A DNA stretch of 64,000 bases. It comes from Cryptomeria japonica. Lineage: Eukaryota; Streptophyta; Pinopsida; Cupressales; Cupressaceae. Each line of letters starts with the position of its first letter. The first letter of the stretch is position 1. Both the position numbers and the translations under genes were made by a program. Below the pieces are notes generated by a model that searched no databases, was not told where the DNA came from, and saw only the letters and a list, made by a program, of their open reading frames with translations. The DNA lies in the NCBI RefSeq assembly GCF_030272615.1, contig NW_026729297.1, forward strand, positions 1 through 64,000, written 5' to 3'. Of this stretch, positions 11,385 to 22,737 are shown piece after piece.

Positions 11385-12490
11385 AGTTTTTTATTAGGGT
11401 AAAATAGGTTTTCATGGGACCTCGAAACTCATACAACTAGAAAGCTGCCAACAAGAAATGAGCTAGCCTACTCAACAACAAATAACAGGTTTTAAAAGGA
11501 CCTAAAACCTTCTAGACCTACGGGCATCCAGAGCCCAAACCCAAAGACTGCACAAACCAAAAACAAAAAATTAGTACATCCACATGTGACCAAACACTAG
11601 GAAAACCTTACACATAAGACATTAAAACACAAGCTGGCACAAATACATGATCTAAATCAACAAACACTAGACCATAAAATGCAAGGAAAAAGGGTTTTAA
11701 CATGAACCCTCAGCTAACAAAAAGGGTTTTCCTAGGATCCCATAACCTATAATAGAAGCTCCTAGCCTCAAAATATCACACAGCCAAAACCTAACCACAA
11801 ACAAACAATGGCCAAACTAGGCCCTCGAAAACTACTAGTAACTAGCTAGTCCCAGAAAGAACCTGAAAACATAGGGATTTTTGTAAGCTCCCTCAACCTT
11901 GAAAGTGGGTTTTACAAGGCTCCCATAACCTTCTAAGACCCAGAGAAAAGCAACATTTCCTGTATGCACAATTTGGCCAAGAGGGTTTTTATAGGCTCCT
12001 AGAACCAACAAACCATTCTAGGACATAGTGATAAGACTGTGAACCCAGAACCATCTATGAAGAACACCAAGAGGGTTGAGAATAGCTCCCTCAACCCTCA
12101 ACACAAACTGCAATAACCAACATGCTCCTCCACACCTACTCTCCACCTCAATAGGAGAAAGTGCCACCTCAATAGGAAAAGAAGGAAAACAGGTCGACAT
12201 GAAAGTGGGTTTTACAAGGCTCCCAAAACTCGCTGAGGCCCAGAAAATAACATGTAGTCCTAAGAGAACAATCTGGCCAAGAGGGTTTTTATAGGCTCCG
12301 ACAACCAACAAATTGTTCTAGCAAAAAGGGATAAAACCGTAAACCCAAAACCATCTGTGAAGAAAATCTTGAGGATATTGATCGACTCCCTCAACCAGCA
12401 ATGCAAACAGTGCTAGCTCAGAAAATCCCCAACACCTACTCTCCACATCAATAAGACAAAGGGCCGCCTCAATAAGACAAGAAGGAGAGT
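11385..12490 (-). repeat. LINE-type 3' sequence with two 300-bp tandem units
   Basis: Several GGTTTT..GGTCCC-type blocks occur on the minus strand (11395-11430, 11485-11510, 11715-11740). Two direct units start with GAAAGTGGGTTTTACAAGGC at 11901 and 12201, a period of exactly 300 bp, and share the GGCCAAGAGGGTTTTTATAGG block (11970s and 12270s) and a terminal CACCTACTCTCCAC block. No coding capacity is supported; the ORFs at 12018-12311 and 12076-12294 are composition-driven. Confidence 0.6.
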
Positions 12491-12648
12491 AGCCCAACTA
12501 CCTTGGAAACCTCAGTCGGAAATCTAGTCCAAATGTATTAGTGACATTGTCTCTGTTTACTTCTCTCTTTCTTCTGCAATTCTAATTTGTTTTTGCCACA
12601 AGACTTCATCTAGTTTGTCACCATAAGCTCTCTGTTATCTGATTCCAT

Positions 12649-13374
12649 CTATCCATCAGGTTTATCTGGCAGGTCCTTCTGCAAACTCATATCACCCTCT
12701 GGTATAACCTTTGCAACTAGTTCTATTAGATATTTCTTCAAGTCACCTTCCGATATAACTTCTGCAACTGGTTTCTTAGTACTGCAAATTTTCTCAAGAC
12801 TCGGATTCTTCACTTCCTTCACTTTCTCCTTCAAAGAAATCAATGTGAACTTTTGCCCATGCTTCTCAATAATGACTAGGTTTCTTCTATAGTCATAAAT
12901 AGCTTCTCTATCAAACTACAAAGGTTTTCCCAACAAGATATGACAAGCACTCATAGATACCACATCACACAAAATCTCATCTCTAAAAGGCCCAATATTA
13001 AAATTCACTAAACAATGCTCCTTTACTTATATCTTTTGATCATCTTGCAGCCAACTTACCTCATAAGAACAAGGATTCTCAAGACTCTTCAATCCAAGCT
13101 TCACAACCATCTCCTCAGATTCCAAATTATCAGTACTTCCACTACCTACAATAACCTTGCAACACTTACCACCCGATTTACACATAGTCCGAAAAATACT
13201 CTTCCTCTGAGTAGATCCAGTATCCTTTCTTCTAAACATAAGGGATTCTCCTTGCTCCAGTGCACAGTCAGATCCAGTACCTTCACTTTCCAGTTCCTCA
13301 TTTTCCACACAACTTCTTGACATTCTTTGCTTACATTCATAGAATCTATGTTCGGTTTATCCACACTTGAAATA
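12649..13374 (-). pseudogene. Gypsy zinc knuckle and aspartic protease region
   Basis: Starts with a knuckle-like YFKCG...HRFYECK (about 13374-13330), whose first Cys is Tyr and which holds a stop. The open stretch 13323-13027 carries RKSIFRTMCKSGGKCCKVIV then GSGSTDN and MVVKLGL, the plant Gypsy protease fold. The catalytic Asp of the usual DSG is Gly (codon 13144-13146, GGT), so the protease would be dead even without the stops. Beyond a stop lies the linker region (CHILLGKP-like and YDYRRN-like stretches, 12990-12845), then ISLKEKVKEV (12843-12649). RT does not follow. Confidence 0.8.
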
Positions 13375-13425
13375 TTTGCTAGGAAACTCTCTACTAGTAT
13401 TGCCAGTGCATTTCCTATGTATCTT

Positions 13426-14266
13426 CTATTCTAGTTCTTTACTCCACTTAGGTTTGTATTTGTCTTCCTCAACCGGTTTCTTCATAATGTCACTCATCTG
13501 TCCCTTGAATTTCTCCTTCCCTCTATTTGGTTGTCTTGTTCTCATCTTCTCCTCGGCCTTCAAAGCATACTGGTAAGATCCTTCAACTATGGAAACCCTC
13601 AACATACTCATCTCATCTTGAATGTTAAAAGCAAGTCCATTTATGTACCTCACCGCCTTTTCTCTATCCATCTCTCCATGTCTAGATCTAATCACCACCT
13701 TGTAGAATTCTTCTGTATATTCCTTCATGGTCATTTTTCTCTATTTCAGGTTCTGCAACTTCTTGAACAACTGCAAATCATAGTCTCTCAGTATGAACTT
13801 GGCCTTCAATCTTGCACCCATCTATCTCCACCAAGTGATCTTCAATTCACCATTCTCCACTCCATCTTTTTGCAACTCCTTCCACCATAAGGAATCATGC
13901 CCTTTAGACTTAGTCTGTGCCAAACTAGACTCTTTATGGGTCTTTGACATCCTCAAACTTAGAGTAATCCTCCAACTCTCTGATCCAATCGATTAGATCC
14001 TTCGAGTTCAGTGTTCCAAAAAAGTTGGAAACTTCAACTTTATGAACTTTACTTGCTTACGCCACTGCTCTCAGGAATCTTTCCTCTCTTTCATCTTCTG
14101 GTCCTTCAAATTCTTCAAGCTCTTCACCGGCTTCTTCATATTCATCCTCACATTTAGGGTTTCTTCACAAACCAGCCAAGGTGTTTTGTATTTCATTCCT
14201 CACTTCATTCTTGAAGTCTTCCATCATGTGTTCTACCCTTTGAGGGTTTGTCCTTCTAGGCGGCAT
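13426..14266 (-). pseudogene. Gypsy gag
   Basis: A likely start ATG at 14264-14266 begins MPPRR, followed by an acidic stretch, then a gag core: NLIDWIRELEDY-type block near 13995-13960 and YTEEFYK...RYINGL...QDEMSML (13734-13570), diagnostic of the retrotransposon gag domain. The last open stretch is 13734-13426. Several stops and at least one frameshift interrupt it, so no capsid protein could be made. It packages element RNA in intact relatives. Confidence 0.8.
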
Positions 14267-14442
14267 CTCCTCTTCCACTTTGGTGAACTGCTTCAACTCG
14301 ACAATCTGACTACCAGTTCAATTGCCTCCACTCGACAATCTATTGAACACAAATGCAACTTTCTTCCAATCAACGATCTATCTACCCAAAGGAATGCCTC
14401 AATATTTGCTAACAATTCTTACACCAGTCAGTCCATAACCAA

Positions 14443-14453
14443 CTCTGATACCA
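14443..14453 (-). other. Primer-binding site (initiator Met tRNA) of the Gypsy element
   Basis: The minus strand reads TGGTATCAGAG, complementary to the 3' end of plant initiator tRNA-Met, two bases after the LTR end. This fixes the element's orientation and its LTR edge. Confidence 0.9.
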
Positions 14454-14455
14454 CT

Positions 14456-15269
14456 TGATGCAGCCATAACCGGTAAAACCCTCAAAGAGAATCAATCAGA
14501 TTATGTAGCAAGAGTAACAAAATGAAAGCAGTAAGAAGACATAACAAGATCACATAAAAATATCATATTATTACTTTATAACTTTCGGCAACCATCCAGT
14601 TATCATCATATAATCATCAAAGAACATCCGGTAGTTAACCGGTTACATGCAGTGCTTAAGCTAAATACAATCCAATCGGGACCCTAAGAATCAACTGGAT
14701 CACAAAATGTGAATAACAATCCTTATTCTCAATTCTACTTCCTTTTCCCCTACAATTGATTACATAATATCATATTTATACCCATCGAAACATATTCAGG
14801 TCGACCTCATAAGATTATATTTACCAATACAGGAAAATGAAACGTGTAACTGGGTCAGCCCTAAGAATTGAGGAAATATTTCTGGAAAATAACAACCAAG
14901 AGGTGTAGTTCATAAGGAAGGTCGGCTAGACACCAAATAACATTGGAGAAGACCCAAGATAGATCCACATGCTACGAATTGCACCGGAAATGGAGGAAAA
15001 CCAACTGGTAAGCACAAGAATTGTCCCGGAACCTAGAAACCGTCAACTAAAAGCGATAACTGACTAGAAAAGAACCCAAGTGAATTGAAAATATGGAATT
15101 AAGTAGATGAACCAGTCTAAAAATTGAAAAATAAGATCTTCCATGAAAAGAAAGCAACTAGTGGTAAGACCACAAAAAACTACTCAAAGAACTAGACAAG
15201 AACAAAACTGAAAGGAAATATTTTTGTTTGATGCAAGATTGCTCATCGACTAAGGATGCTCCTACATCA
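14456..15269 (-). repeat. 5' LTR of the Gypsy element
   Basis: About 814 bp. On the plus strand it starts TGATG and ends CATCA, a 5-bp inverted terminus. The inner edge is fixed by the primer-binding site. The outer edge is fixed by the resumption of the repeat shared with 63688-64000 at 15270. The second LTR is missing. Confidence 0.8.
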
Positions 15270-15600
15270 CAAAATATAAAGGTTCATGATAGTACTGAGT
15301 TGTAAAAGTTCTTGGCAAAGGGAAAATTTTGTAACAAGCAATGATGGTGTATTTAAAAGGGAAAAGTCACAAAGGACTATTGTATAAACAATGAGACAAG
15401 GTTATTTATGATAGTCATATGCCCAAGGCATGTTGCACAGAAGAAGGATAGTCATATAAAAGTCTCAAAACTTAATAAAAGAGAGGTAGTGGAAGACAAT
15501 CAAAGGAGGAATCAATTCAATGATTGATGTAGATATGCAATGCTAGTCTATGGAGAGAAAGTCCATAATTTAATCACAAGATAGTCAAAGGAAGATCCCT
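15270..15600. repeat. Dispersed repeat, copy 1 (pairs with 63688-64000)
   Basis: Runs colinearly with the last 313 bases of the window with only scattered differences and small indels, in the same orientation. It begins at the Gypsy LTR edge, so the Gypsy element inserted into it. No coding motif. It may be part of a long LTR or other retroelement; it continues right beyond what the other copy allows to be compared. Confidence 0.8.
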
Positions 15601-16914
15601 ACTTGACAACAAAAAAAAATACAGATCAAGGAACCCTTTAAAGAGATAGCATAGCATCATGAGGATCTGATGGTCAAAGAGATCTATGAAAGAAAATAAA
15701 TCTTTCAAATAAGGGAAGATTGACATCATAGTCAATAGTGAAACAAGAAGATACATATAGATCATAGATGATACTTTTCCTTTTAGATCATAGGGAAAGG
15801 TAAAACATTTGCAGTCATTGCAATTATCTCTTCAATGGAAGTATCTATAAGGGCTTTTGATAGTATATAGCTTGATGGAAGGACTTTGAGAGGGTAAAGA
15901 ACATAAAGATAGCGAAAGCATAATAAGGAGTCTGCATGAAGATGAAAACAAAATACAATCAATGATAGCATTTCCTTCTAAGATTAGGCCTTCGAGTCAC
16001 ACAAGAAATGCAATCACAAATGAAAGCATAGAGAAGGGTTTTATGAGATATATCAATTACAATTTAAGAAAGCATTGGAAGAGTCTTGATTGTCTTGATT
16101 ACACAGAGACGTATCCCCATGATTCTCCTCATTCTATGCCTCCAATATTGGCAGCTATTCAATCACCTCTAGCTACTAGTTTGACAGAGGTTTTGGCTTA
16201 TTCGAATGCTACCTAAAATTATCTTCAGCAAGTTCTTCCTTGTCCTCTTGATGAGTGAGATATCATATTATCAAACATTTATCATTTGTTTGTTTAATCT
16301 CTCCTTGATCATGATGACAACATTGAGGACACTTGCCATCTCTCCAATGTCAAGTCACATCGAGATGCATATTTTTTTGGTTTGGATTTCTTGTTTTCTC
16401 TTATCCACTCCATTCTATTATCTTGCCACATCCTAATTCACATCTGAAAAAAATCTCACACTTCAGTGGTCACTATTCTTGAGTCTTGTATGGCAAATTT
16501 GCAGTCCAACATTAGATTGGAGAAATATGAGTATTTTTTAGAACCATTCATTTTGATTCCTTCATACATTTCACTTGAGTGGGAAACCAGTAGTTTTATA
16601 GCTCGAAGTTTCTATCTTCCAAAAGAAAGAGGCATCATTTGTTAGAAAGGATCCTACTATAGCATTCACCATGCTACATTTTGTATTGACATTCTTTCTT
16701 TTCTTTGTGGATGCACAAATGGGTATTTATCCTATCTTTTCATTTTAATTTTCAATTTCAGTGAAACCTTCTTTGGGTGAAGGATCTTACAACATATAAG
16801 ATTCCATGCAGAGTTAGTGTATTTTTTTATGGGGGGTTTCGTTCCCACTGGATTTTCCCACTTTCCTCTTTTCTCCTTTATTCTTTAGTCTCCTTTGTTA
16901 GACTTAAGGGGAAG
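15601..16914. other. Gene-free interval
   Basis: Short ORFs on both strands (15574-15765, 15783-15971, 15962-16216, 16206-16436) show no motif, no shared frame and no codon pattern. A TTTCGTTCCCACTGGATTTT block near 16839-16858 resembles plant LTR sequence but stands alone. Confidence 0.45.
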
Positions 16915-17350
16915 TGTTAGCATAATCTACAAACTTGATTTATCAGTTTTTTTTCGATAAGAAGCACCACAACATGTTTTTATTTATGATTTAGGGGAAG
17001 TTGCTATTGCATCTTGATTTATCCATGATTTATCATTAAAATATATTTATTGCTTGGTTTCTAAGTTAATTAAGGAAGATATCAAGATTTCAATCTATTG
17101 TTTCTAGATTTGTGGCTTTCCTCTCTTCTTTATTCCAAATCTCCCCTTTCTTTTCCTCTGTTTTATGCTGTCACAAAGACTCTATATATTGGAAGTCATT
17201 CATGTAAATTAATTAATGAGTTAATGAAATAGTTTTATTCTCATTCTTTCTCTCAAATTTTCTCTCTATTTTGCGAGTTTACTTCTTTCTTTCTAGCTAG
17301 GTCTTACTGTGTTGTGCAGGTTTAGATAAAATTTTATATGGTATCAAAAC
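16915..17350 (+). repeat. Possible LTR with degenerate primer-binding site
   Basis: An AAGGGGAAG tract at 16906-16914 precedes TGTTAG at 16915, and TGGTATCA followed by AAAAC stands at 17339-17350, near where a primer-binding site would lie. The LTR end is unclear (a CA at 17318 is possible). Both a PPT-like and a PBS-like site flank the same segment, which a simple solo LTR would not have, so part of this may be chance. Confidence 0.3.
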
Positions 17351-19059
17351 ACAAATTTTACAGATCTGATACAATGATCGATACATAATATTTTGGTTTA
17401 TGGAATGAGCTAAGAGAATGTGACACTCCATTTCCCGTTTGGAAGCAATACAAATTACTGATATTGGCATTAGAATTTCTATATTAATTGTGTCTCCAAA
17501 TACATGTGGAGGAAAAGATATAGAGACATCCAAAAATATGAGGTATCACATATGGGGTATCACATATTTATTTTATACGTGGAAACAATTTTTTTAATGC
17601 TATGAATGACCTGTTCTTGTAAATTTATTGGTTATTTGATAGTTCTTCCATATGATGAAAAGGATGTTTCATGGCATTTGAAGAGAGAAAAGGATAGGTA
17701 TTACCATACTCCACCATTTGATGTAGGCATGGTAGAGATAGAGTCCATGCCATGGACCACCATTCATGAAGGCATATTGAGCATTGTAGATTGTAGGATC
17801 TTTGTTAATAAGGAAAAGTACAAAGCAATCCATGGTAGATACAAAGGAAATATAGGACAGTGACCTTGAAGAGATGCGCCCTAAGGAAAGTCTTCTTCAA
17901 TCTATTTTATTCTCCATCTATCTAATTTCCCCTTCCACAGTGATAGTTTTATTTACTAGATGAAATTTAATGTGGTTACAAAGTATTGTCATAGAAGTGT
18001 TATTAATGATTCTTTCTTACCATGGGCCTAGGTTTGAGATGAGTTACATTGAAGAATAGATACCTTCCCTTTGATGAATAAATAATATTTTATGTTCCAT
18101 AGTTTCTATTCTCTAAATAGATAAGTTTGAAAATGATGAGTATAGAATTAAGTTAGTTAGGGTGGTTACAAGCATATCATATGCTACGTTATGCATGTCA
18201 AAATATCATAAAGTTTATAATCTATCTACTCTTCTCTATGATAATAGATTAGCACAATGTTTAACATAAATTGACATGATAAAGCATATTATTGCTTTAA
18301 ATAATTTATAGAGCCTACAAGGGATTGGAGATGTTGAGGCAAGAATAATGCATATAAGATATTTATAAAGATTTATGATTGTTGTTTGCAGGGAGACTAT
18401 AATTTGAACTATTCAAGCCATAATATTAAGGTAAAGGTCTTATTTGTATAAAAGAAATTAAATAAATTATTTGGTATTAATTCATTACGGGTTATATTGT
18501 TAATGATGCTAAGAGGGTTTGAAATCATGAATCAAAAGCAAACATTATAAAAGATTGAATCATTAAAATCGGTTAGGGATTTGAAATAAGTGGAGAATAT
18601 AAGAAACTCATTCTATTAATTTTTTTGTGATGTAAATTATTTTTGAATTATTATTTTAAATATTAAATGCATTTTGTTTTCAAGCCCATCATTGTAATAT
18701 GTGATGAGGGCTTCAAGGACTCACATGAATCATCAAAACGATGGTGTAATATGGTCAAACTAGAGATTGGTGGCACTAGAGGATGGAGTATTTCCATTAT
18801 CTCAAGCTAACTTCTTACTTTTGAGATGGTGTTTTATATGAGAAGCAATTTTTATTTCTTTCTTCCATTTCTTCTTTACTGCTAATAGATTTGAAAGTTA
18901 CGTATAATGTGAAGTTTATTTTTAAGACAAGCAAGGGGTTTGGCATGTTCAACTCAACAAAGATTGTAGCTCAGAGAGATCATGAGACTATACTCAAGAA
19001 TTATACTCTTATGAAGATCAAGAAACAACTTGATGGAATCCTGTGTATACATATCTCAA
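17351..19059. other. Gene-free interval
   Basis: AT-rich, with short unsupported ORFs (17297-17533 minus, 17606-17863 plus). Nothing recognised. The plus ORF 17606-17863 has a slightly protein-like composition but no known motif and no continuation. Confidence 0.4.
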
Positions 19060-19378
19060 TGTGAATTGTTGTCAAATAATTTTATTTAGGCTTCATCTCT
19101 CATTTTATCATTCTCTCATTATTTCTCAGTTTTCACATGCACAATCAACTTCCCACAAAATAAACATTGAATGGATAGACTCATTGTTAAAACTTTGTTG
19201 TGAAGTGATTTTTCACCTCTCACGTTGATTGCCTATGTTGGAAAAATGCTTACACACTTTTTATAGAAGAATGAAAAAGTGGTTTTGATGTTGCTTGAAG
19301 GAATATAAGATAATAATGAAAAAGATATATATAAATTTAAATTATCTTAAATTACATTGATTTTCTTCATTGAATTTT
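19060..19378. repeat. Duplicated PRP-array 3' flank, left of the LINE
   Basis: Matches 38410-38670 (TTTTCACA..., CAA.TTTCCCACAA, GTGATTTTTCAC and AATGCCTACAC-type blocks in order). The match continues on the far side of the LINE at 26683, so it is the left half of a flank split by the insertion. It ends with a 12-bp target duplication, TCATTGAATTTT (19367-19378), repeated at 26671-26682. Confidence 0.75.
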
Positions 19379-19559
19379 TTTGATGCATAAGCAGTCTAGA
19401 TTCTATTAATTAAGAGAAAAGATACGCTATTCACAAAAATATGTAAGCGAATATGAGATCACCCCTTAGATTTTAGATCGACAGAGCCCAAAAAATCCAA
19501 CAAACATGGGCAACGCCTAAAAAAATAACAAAAAATTACATAATAATGTCCAGTAGGAA

Positions 19560-20360
19560 GCTTAACCAATCTCTGTGGGAGGCAGAGGTGGATCCTTATC
19601 ATATTTAAGACCCCATAAATCAATGCAGTCTAGGACATCATCCGAGAGGGTCCTTGGAACCCTCAACCTCCTTAGTATTCTCTTCACAACATGTAGGGGA
19701 AATGGATAGAGCCAAGCGAGGAAGGGCCTTAGACAAATTGGGCTAGGTATTGTCATTTCCAGTGGGCCACCCACTACCACCACTAGCAGGAGGAGCAACA
19801 CCTCCAGAACCCCAGTCACCAGGAAGAGGAAAAGGGGAATGCGAATGGTGTAAATCCTGACCATTAGACCAGCGGCAAGCATTAGGCCACAGGAAGAAGA
19901 ACTACACCCACGATGCCGCCTAAGAGGTGACGATTGACCCCTTGAAGAAAGATGATCAAGAGGCACTCTAGCAACTATATAAGGGGTGTTTCCTCAATGC
20001 TCTAAAAGCTCCTAAATGTGGGCCACCTCAATGGTGACGTTGTTGGCTTGTACTTGTATCTATAACATAACATTATTACATATACAAGTTTTAGCATAAA
20101 GCAAAACTTGCATATCAATAGAGTTGTGAGAAAATAAAACAACATTTTTGTCTTTCCATAAGGCAAAGAGAATTTATATCCTGAAAGCATGCCATATCTG
20201 GGTGAAGGAATGAGTGAGGCTAGGAGGGTCCCTGAGCAAGGCCATGCACTAGGAGAAAGGCTTAGGCCTAAAAGTTCTTAATAAATCATGAATCTATCTC
20301 CAGAAACTCTGAGTCTGACAACAATACTAGAAAACATGCATAAAAGACTTTTGTTGCCCA
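19560..20360 (-). pseudogene. LINE 3' region after RT, decayed
   Basis: Several short minus frames (20190-20002, 19966-19562) follow the RT. The frame at 20190 has hydrophobic and Lys-rich blocks where plant LINEs carry a zinc-finger-like C-terminal domain, but cysteines do not line up well enough to assert one. Multiple frameshifts. The plus ORF 20288-20548 is antisense to this region and is not supported. Confidence 0.4.
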
Positions 20361-20936
20361 TAAAATGGGTAGTGAGGATCCAAAACCCCTATGCGCCACA
20401 GGCGAGAGCCAACAGGCAAGCCTTGGAAAAGAATACACAAGGCAAAGTGGGTAAGTTTTGGGTTCACAATGATAGACTAGATGCCAAGAAATCTACGTCG
20501 CCAAGTGGTAGTAGTCGACTGCAAGTGCCATCATATGTTCAAAGCTAGCACCATAGGAAGATGCAAAGAGAGTCATCTATAACCCAAAGAGGGTTTGTAT
20601 CAGGAAAATGAAGTCTGAGGGTACCACATCTATTCTTTCAACCAGGGCCTCATAGAGTGAATGCCCAACTTGTGAAGCATATTCACAAACAGAGTCGGTA
20701 ACACAGTGTCAAACATCTATCGATCTGGCCAAATGAGCTGAAACTGTACCCGAAAATCTTCCCAAGAGTGAATGCTCATGGAAGCTCTAGAAAAGAGATC
20801 TTTGGAAGTATGAATGCCATGCTTGTGAAAGCTTAAAGCACAGACCCCAGGGACTTTAGTAGCCACCCATGTTTATTTGAAATTTCCTAGCAAGAGAAAG
20901 GCGCTTTGTGATCCAATAAAATAATTTTTCTCAATT

Positions 20937-21236
20937 CTAGTAAGGACCGAATTCCACAAATCCACTGGAGAACCTTGAAAAGGCAAAAGGGATACATAGG
21001 AATCTAAAAACTTCAACATGATCTAACCACTTCCAGTCAAACTGGAGAAGCCACGAGGGAGCCAAAAGGAAGGGCTGCCTATAGCGTTGTGTCTTGTGCC
21101 ATTGAATGGTAGACCCAGAGGCCAAACAAAAGATATCAACACAGCAAAGGGTCTCCCGAACATTCTGTTCATCTTCAATGAGAGTTAAGAAGGAATCATC
21201 AACGAAGTGTCCATTGGTTAATTTAGATGGCAAGTT
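20937..21236 (-). pseudogene. LINE reverse transcriptase C-terminal part
   Basis: The frame contains FVDDSFLTLIEDEQNV, the LINE-type catalytic box with FVDD, then CVDIFCLASGSTIQWHKT and WLDHVEVFRFLCIPFAF. This is the L1/RTE-like plant LINE order of palm followed by the GSxxxxxKT and FLGIPF-type blocks. Lys in the HKT motif is present and the usual Gly of the LGIPF block is Cys. The N-terminal RT half and the endonuclease are absent because the element is truncated. The upstream end is cut by Copia-1 at 21237-21241. Confidence 0.85.
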
Positions 21237-21241
21237 ACCAC

Positions 21242-21542
21242 TATTGGAAGTTGAAGTCCAATGGACTCCTTCCTTGTTTGCTGGCAAAACTCTTGGCTAT
21301 TCATATTCTCTTTGCAAGCTCTTTAAGAGCTGATTGTAATTCATTTCTAAAGGTTAATTGTTGGAGCTGATTGCAGTTGTGTATATGTAAACCAGATTGG
21401 TGAATAATAGAGTGATTCCCCTACTTCAAGTGTGGATGTAGGCAATTGCCAAACCACAATAAATCTGTGTGTCTCAATGTTTGTGTTGTGTGTTGTTAAT
21501 TCTATTTATCTATTGTTTTCAATTTGATTTTTCATCCTAACA
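21242..21542 (+). repeat. Copia-1 5' LTR
   Basis: 301 bp ending CCTAACA. The first dinucleotide is TA instead of TG, a point change relative to the 3' LTR; the target duplication proves the boundary. Confidence 0.93.
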
Positions 21543-21544
21543 AT

Positions 21545-21556
21545 TGGTATCAGAGC
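21545..21556 (+). other. Copia-1 primer-binding site
   Basis: TGGTATCAGAGC, complementary to initiator tRNA-Met, two bases after the 5' LTR. Confidence 0.93.
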
Positions 21557-21602
21557 GAGGTTAGATCATTGTTTAGATTTTGGTGTTTGCATTTCCAGAA
21601 TC

Positions 21603-22385
21603 ATGGAAGAATCAAAGATAGAGAAGTTCTCCGGTCAGAGCTTCGGATTATGGAAAGTGCAGATGGAGTCTTTGTTGATAAAGCAAGACCTTTCACTCGT
21701 GGTTGAAGGGAAAGCAAAGAAACCAGCTGGGATGGCTGATGAAGATTGGGAAAAATTGGACAAGAAGGCGAGAGAAACAATTTTTCTCTCGCTATCCAAT
21801 AATGTTCTCTTCAACATCACGAATGATGCAACAACAAAAGATGTATAGGATAGACTCTCAGCCATGTATGAAATGGCATTGACTGCAAATAAAGTTTTTA
21901 TTATGAAGCGCTTGTACAAACTGAAAATGAAGGAAGGTTGTGCTATGGCAAACCACATCAATGAATTCAATACATTGATTAGTCAAGCAACTTCGGTGGG
22001 GATGACACAAGATGATGAAAGCAAGGCTGTTTTGCTATTATGTTCTTTACCAAGTAGATGGGATGGTGTTGTAATAGTAGTTAGCACATCTATATCCAGT
22101 AAAAAAGTTAGTTTTTAATGATGTAGCAGCTACTTTTCTCAGTGATGATTTGAGAAGAAAGAATGATGAACCTTCATCCGGTGAAGCCTTAATGGTGGTC
22201 AACACTGATAATTGAGGTAGAAGTCATAATAGAGGCAAAAATAATTACCACAAACGCTCAAAATTAGCAAAGAGATTGAAGTCTAGAAACAGAAATGGTG
22301 AATGTTGGTTTTGTGGCAAAGCTGGTCATGTGAAAAAGGATTGCAGAAATTTTAAAAGAGCACAAGAGATAGTGCGGGACAGCTA
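21603..22385 (+). pseudogene. Copia-1 gag
   Basis: Starts at ATG 21603 (MEESKIEKFSGQSFGLWKV), the typical Copia gag N-terminus. An in-frame TAG stands at 21846. The frame reopens at 21864 and shifts by one base in the A run near 22098-22103. The zinc knuckle CWFCGKAGHVKKDC (22303-22343), of the C-x2-C-x4-H-x4-C type, is intact in the shifted frame. A stop near 22383 closes the gag part before protease. Confidence 0.88.
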
Positions 22386-22437
22386 AGTAAATACAATTTA
22401 TGATAAAGATGATAGTGTTTTAATCCTTTCAACAATT

Positions 22438-22735
22438 GACAATACTCCAAATTCATGGGTGCTTGATTCCAGTGCCTCCTATCATGCTACCTCATGTCTT
22501 GAAGCATTCATTAACTACCATGAAGGTCATTTTGGCAATGTTTTCTTAGGAGATAACAAAGCTTGTGAAATTACAAGCAAAGGGGATGTATTGCTGCCAT
22601 TAGAAGGTGGTAAAACATGGCTGCTCAAAGATGTTCACCATGTCCCAAAATTGAAGTGAAATTTGATATCCGTTGGATAGCTCTTTGGTCAAGGTCTTAA
22701 TGTTAATTTTCTCCCAGATACATGGAAAGTAACAC
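22438..22735 (+). pseudogene. Copia-1 aspartic protease
   Basis: WVLDSSASYHAT (from about 22456) is the retropepsin active-site region with the usual DSGAS read as DSSAS, so the conserved Gly is lost. FLGDNKACEI and LKDVHHVPKL follow, as in Copia proteases. A TGA follows at 22657-22659. Confidence 0.85.
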
Positions 22736-22737
22736 AT

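Larger units (their letters stand above)
12540..15269 (-). mobile_element. Truncated Ty3/Gypsy retrotransposon (5' LTR, gag, protease)
   Basis: Minus-strand order: LTR 15269-14456, two bases, iMet primer-binding site, gag from 14266, degenerate zinc knuckle, aspartic protease, protease-RT linker. The element stops near 12540 with no RT, RNase H, integrase or 3' LTR, so more than half is missing. It abuts at 15270 a repeat that is intact at 63688, so its 5' end sits at a real insertion boundary. Confidence 0.82.

Noticed and set aside
12018-12311. Overlapping ORFs 12018-12311 (minus) and 12076-12294 (plus).
   Set aside because: They lie in a tandem repeat and are not conserved between its two units.
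16915-17350. A confident solo LTR.
   Set aside because: No matching target duplication or clear end; kept only as a low-confidence repeat.
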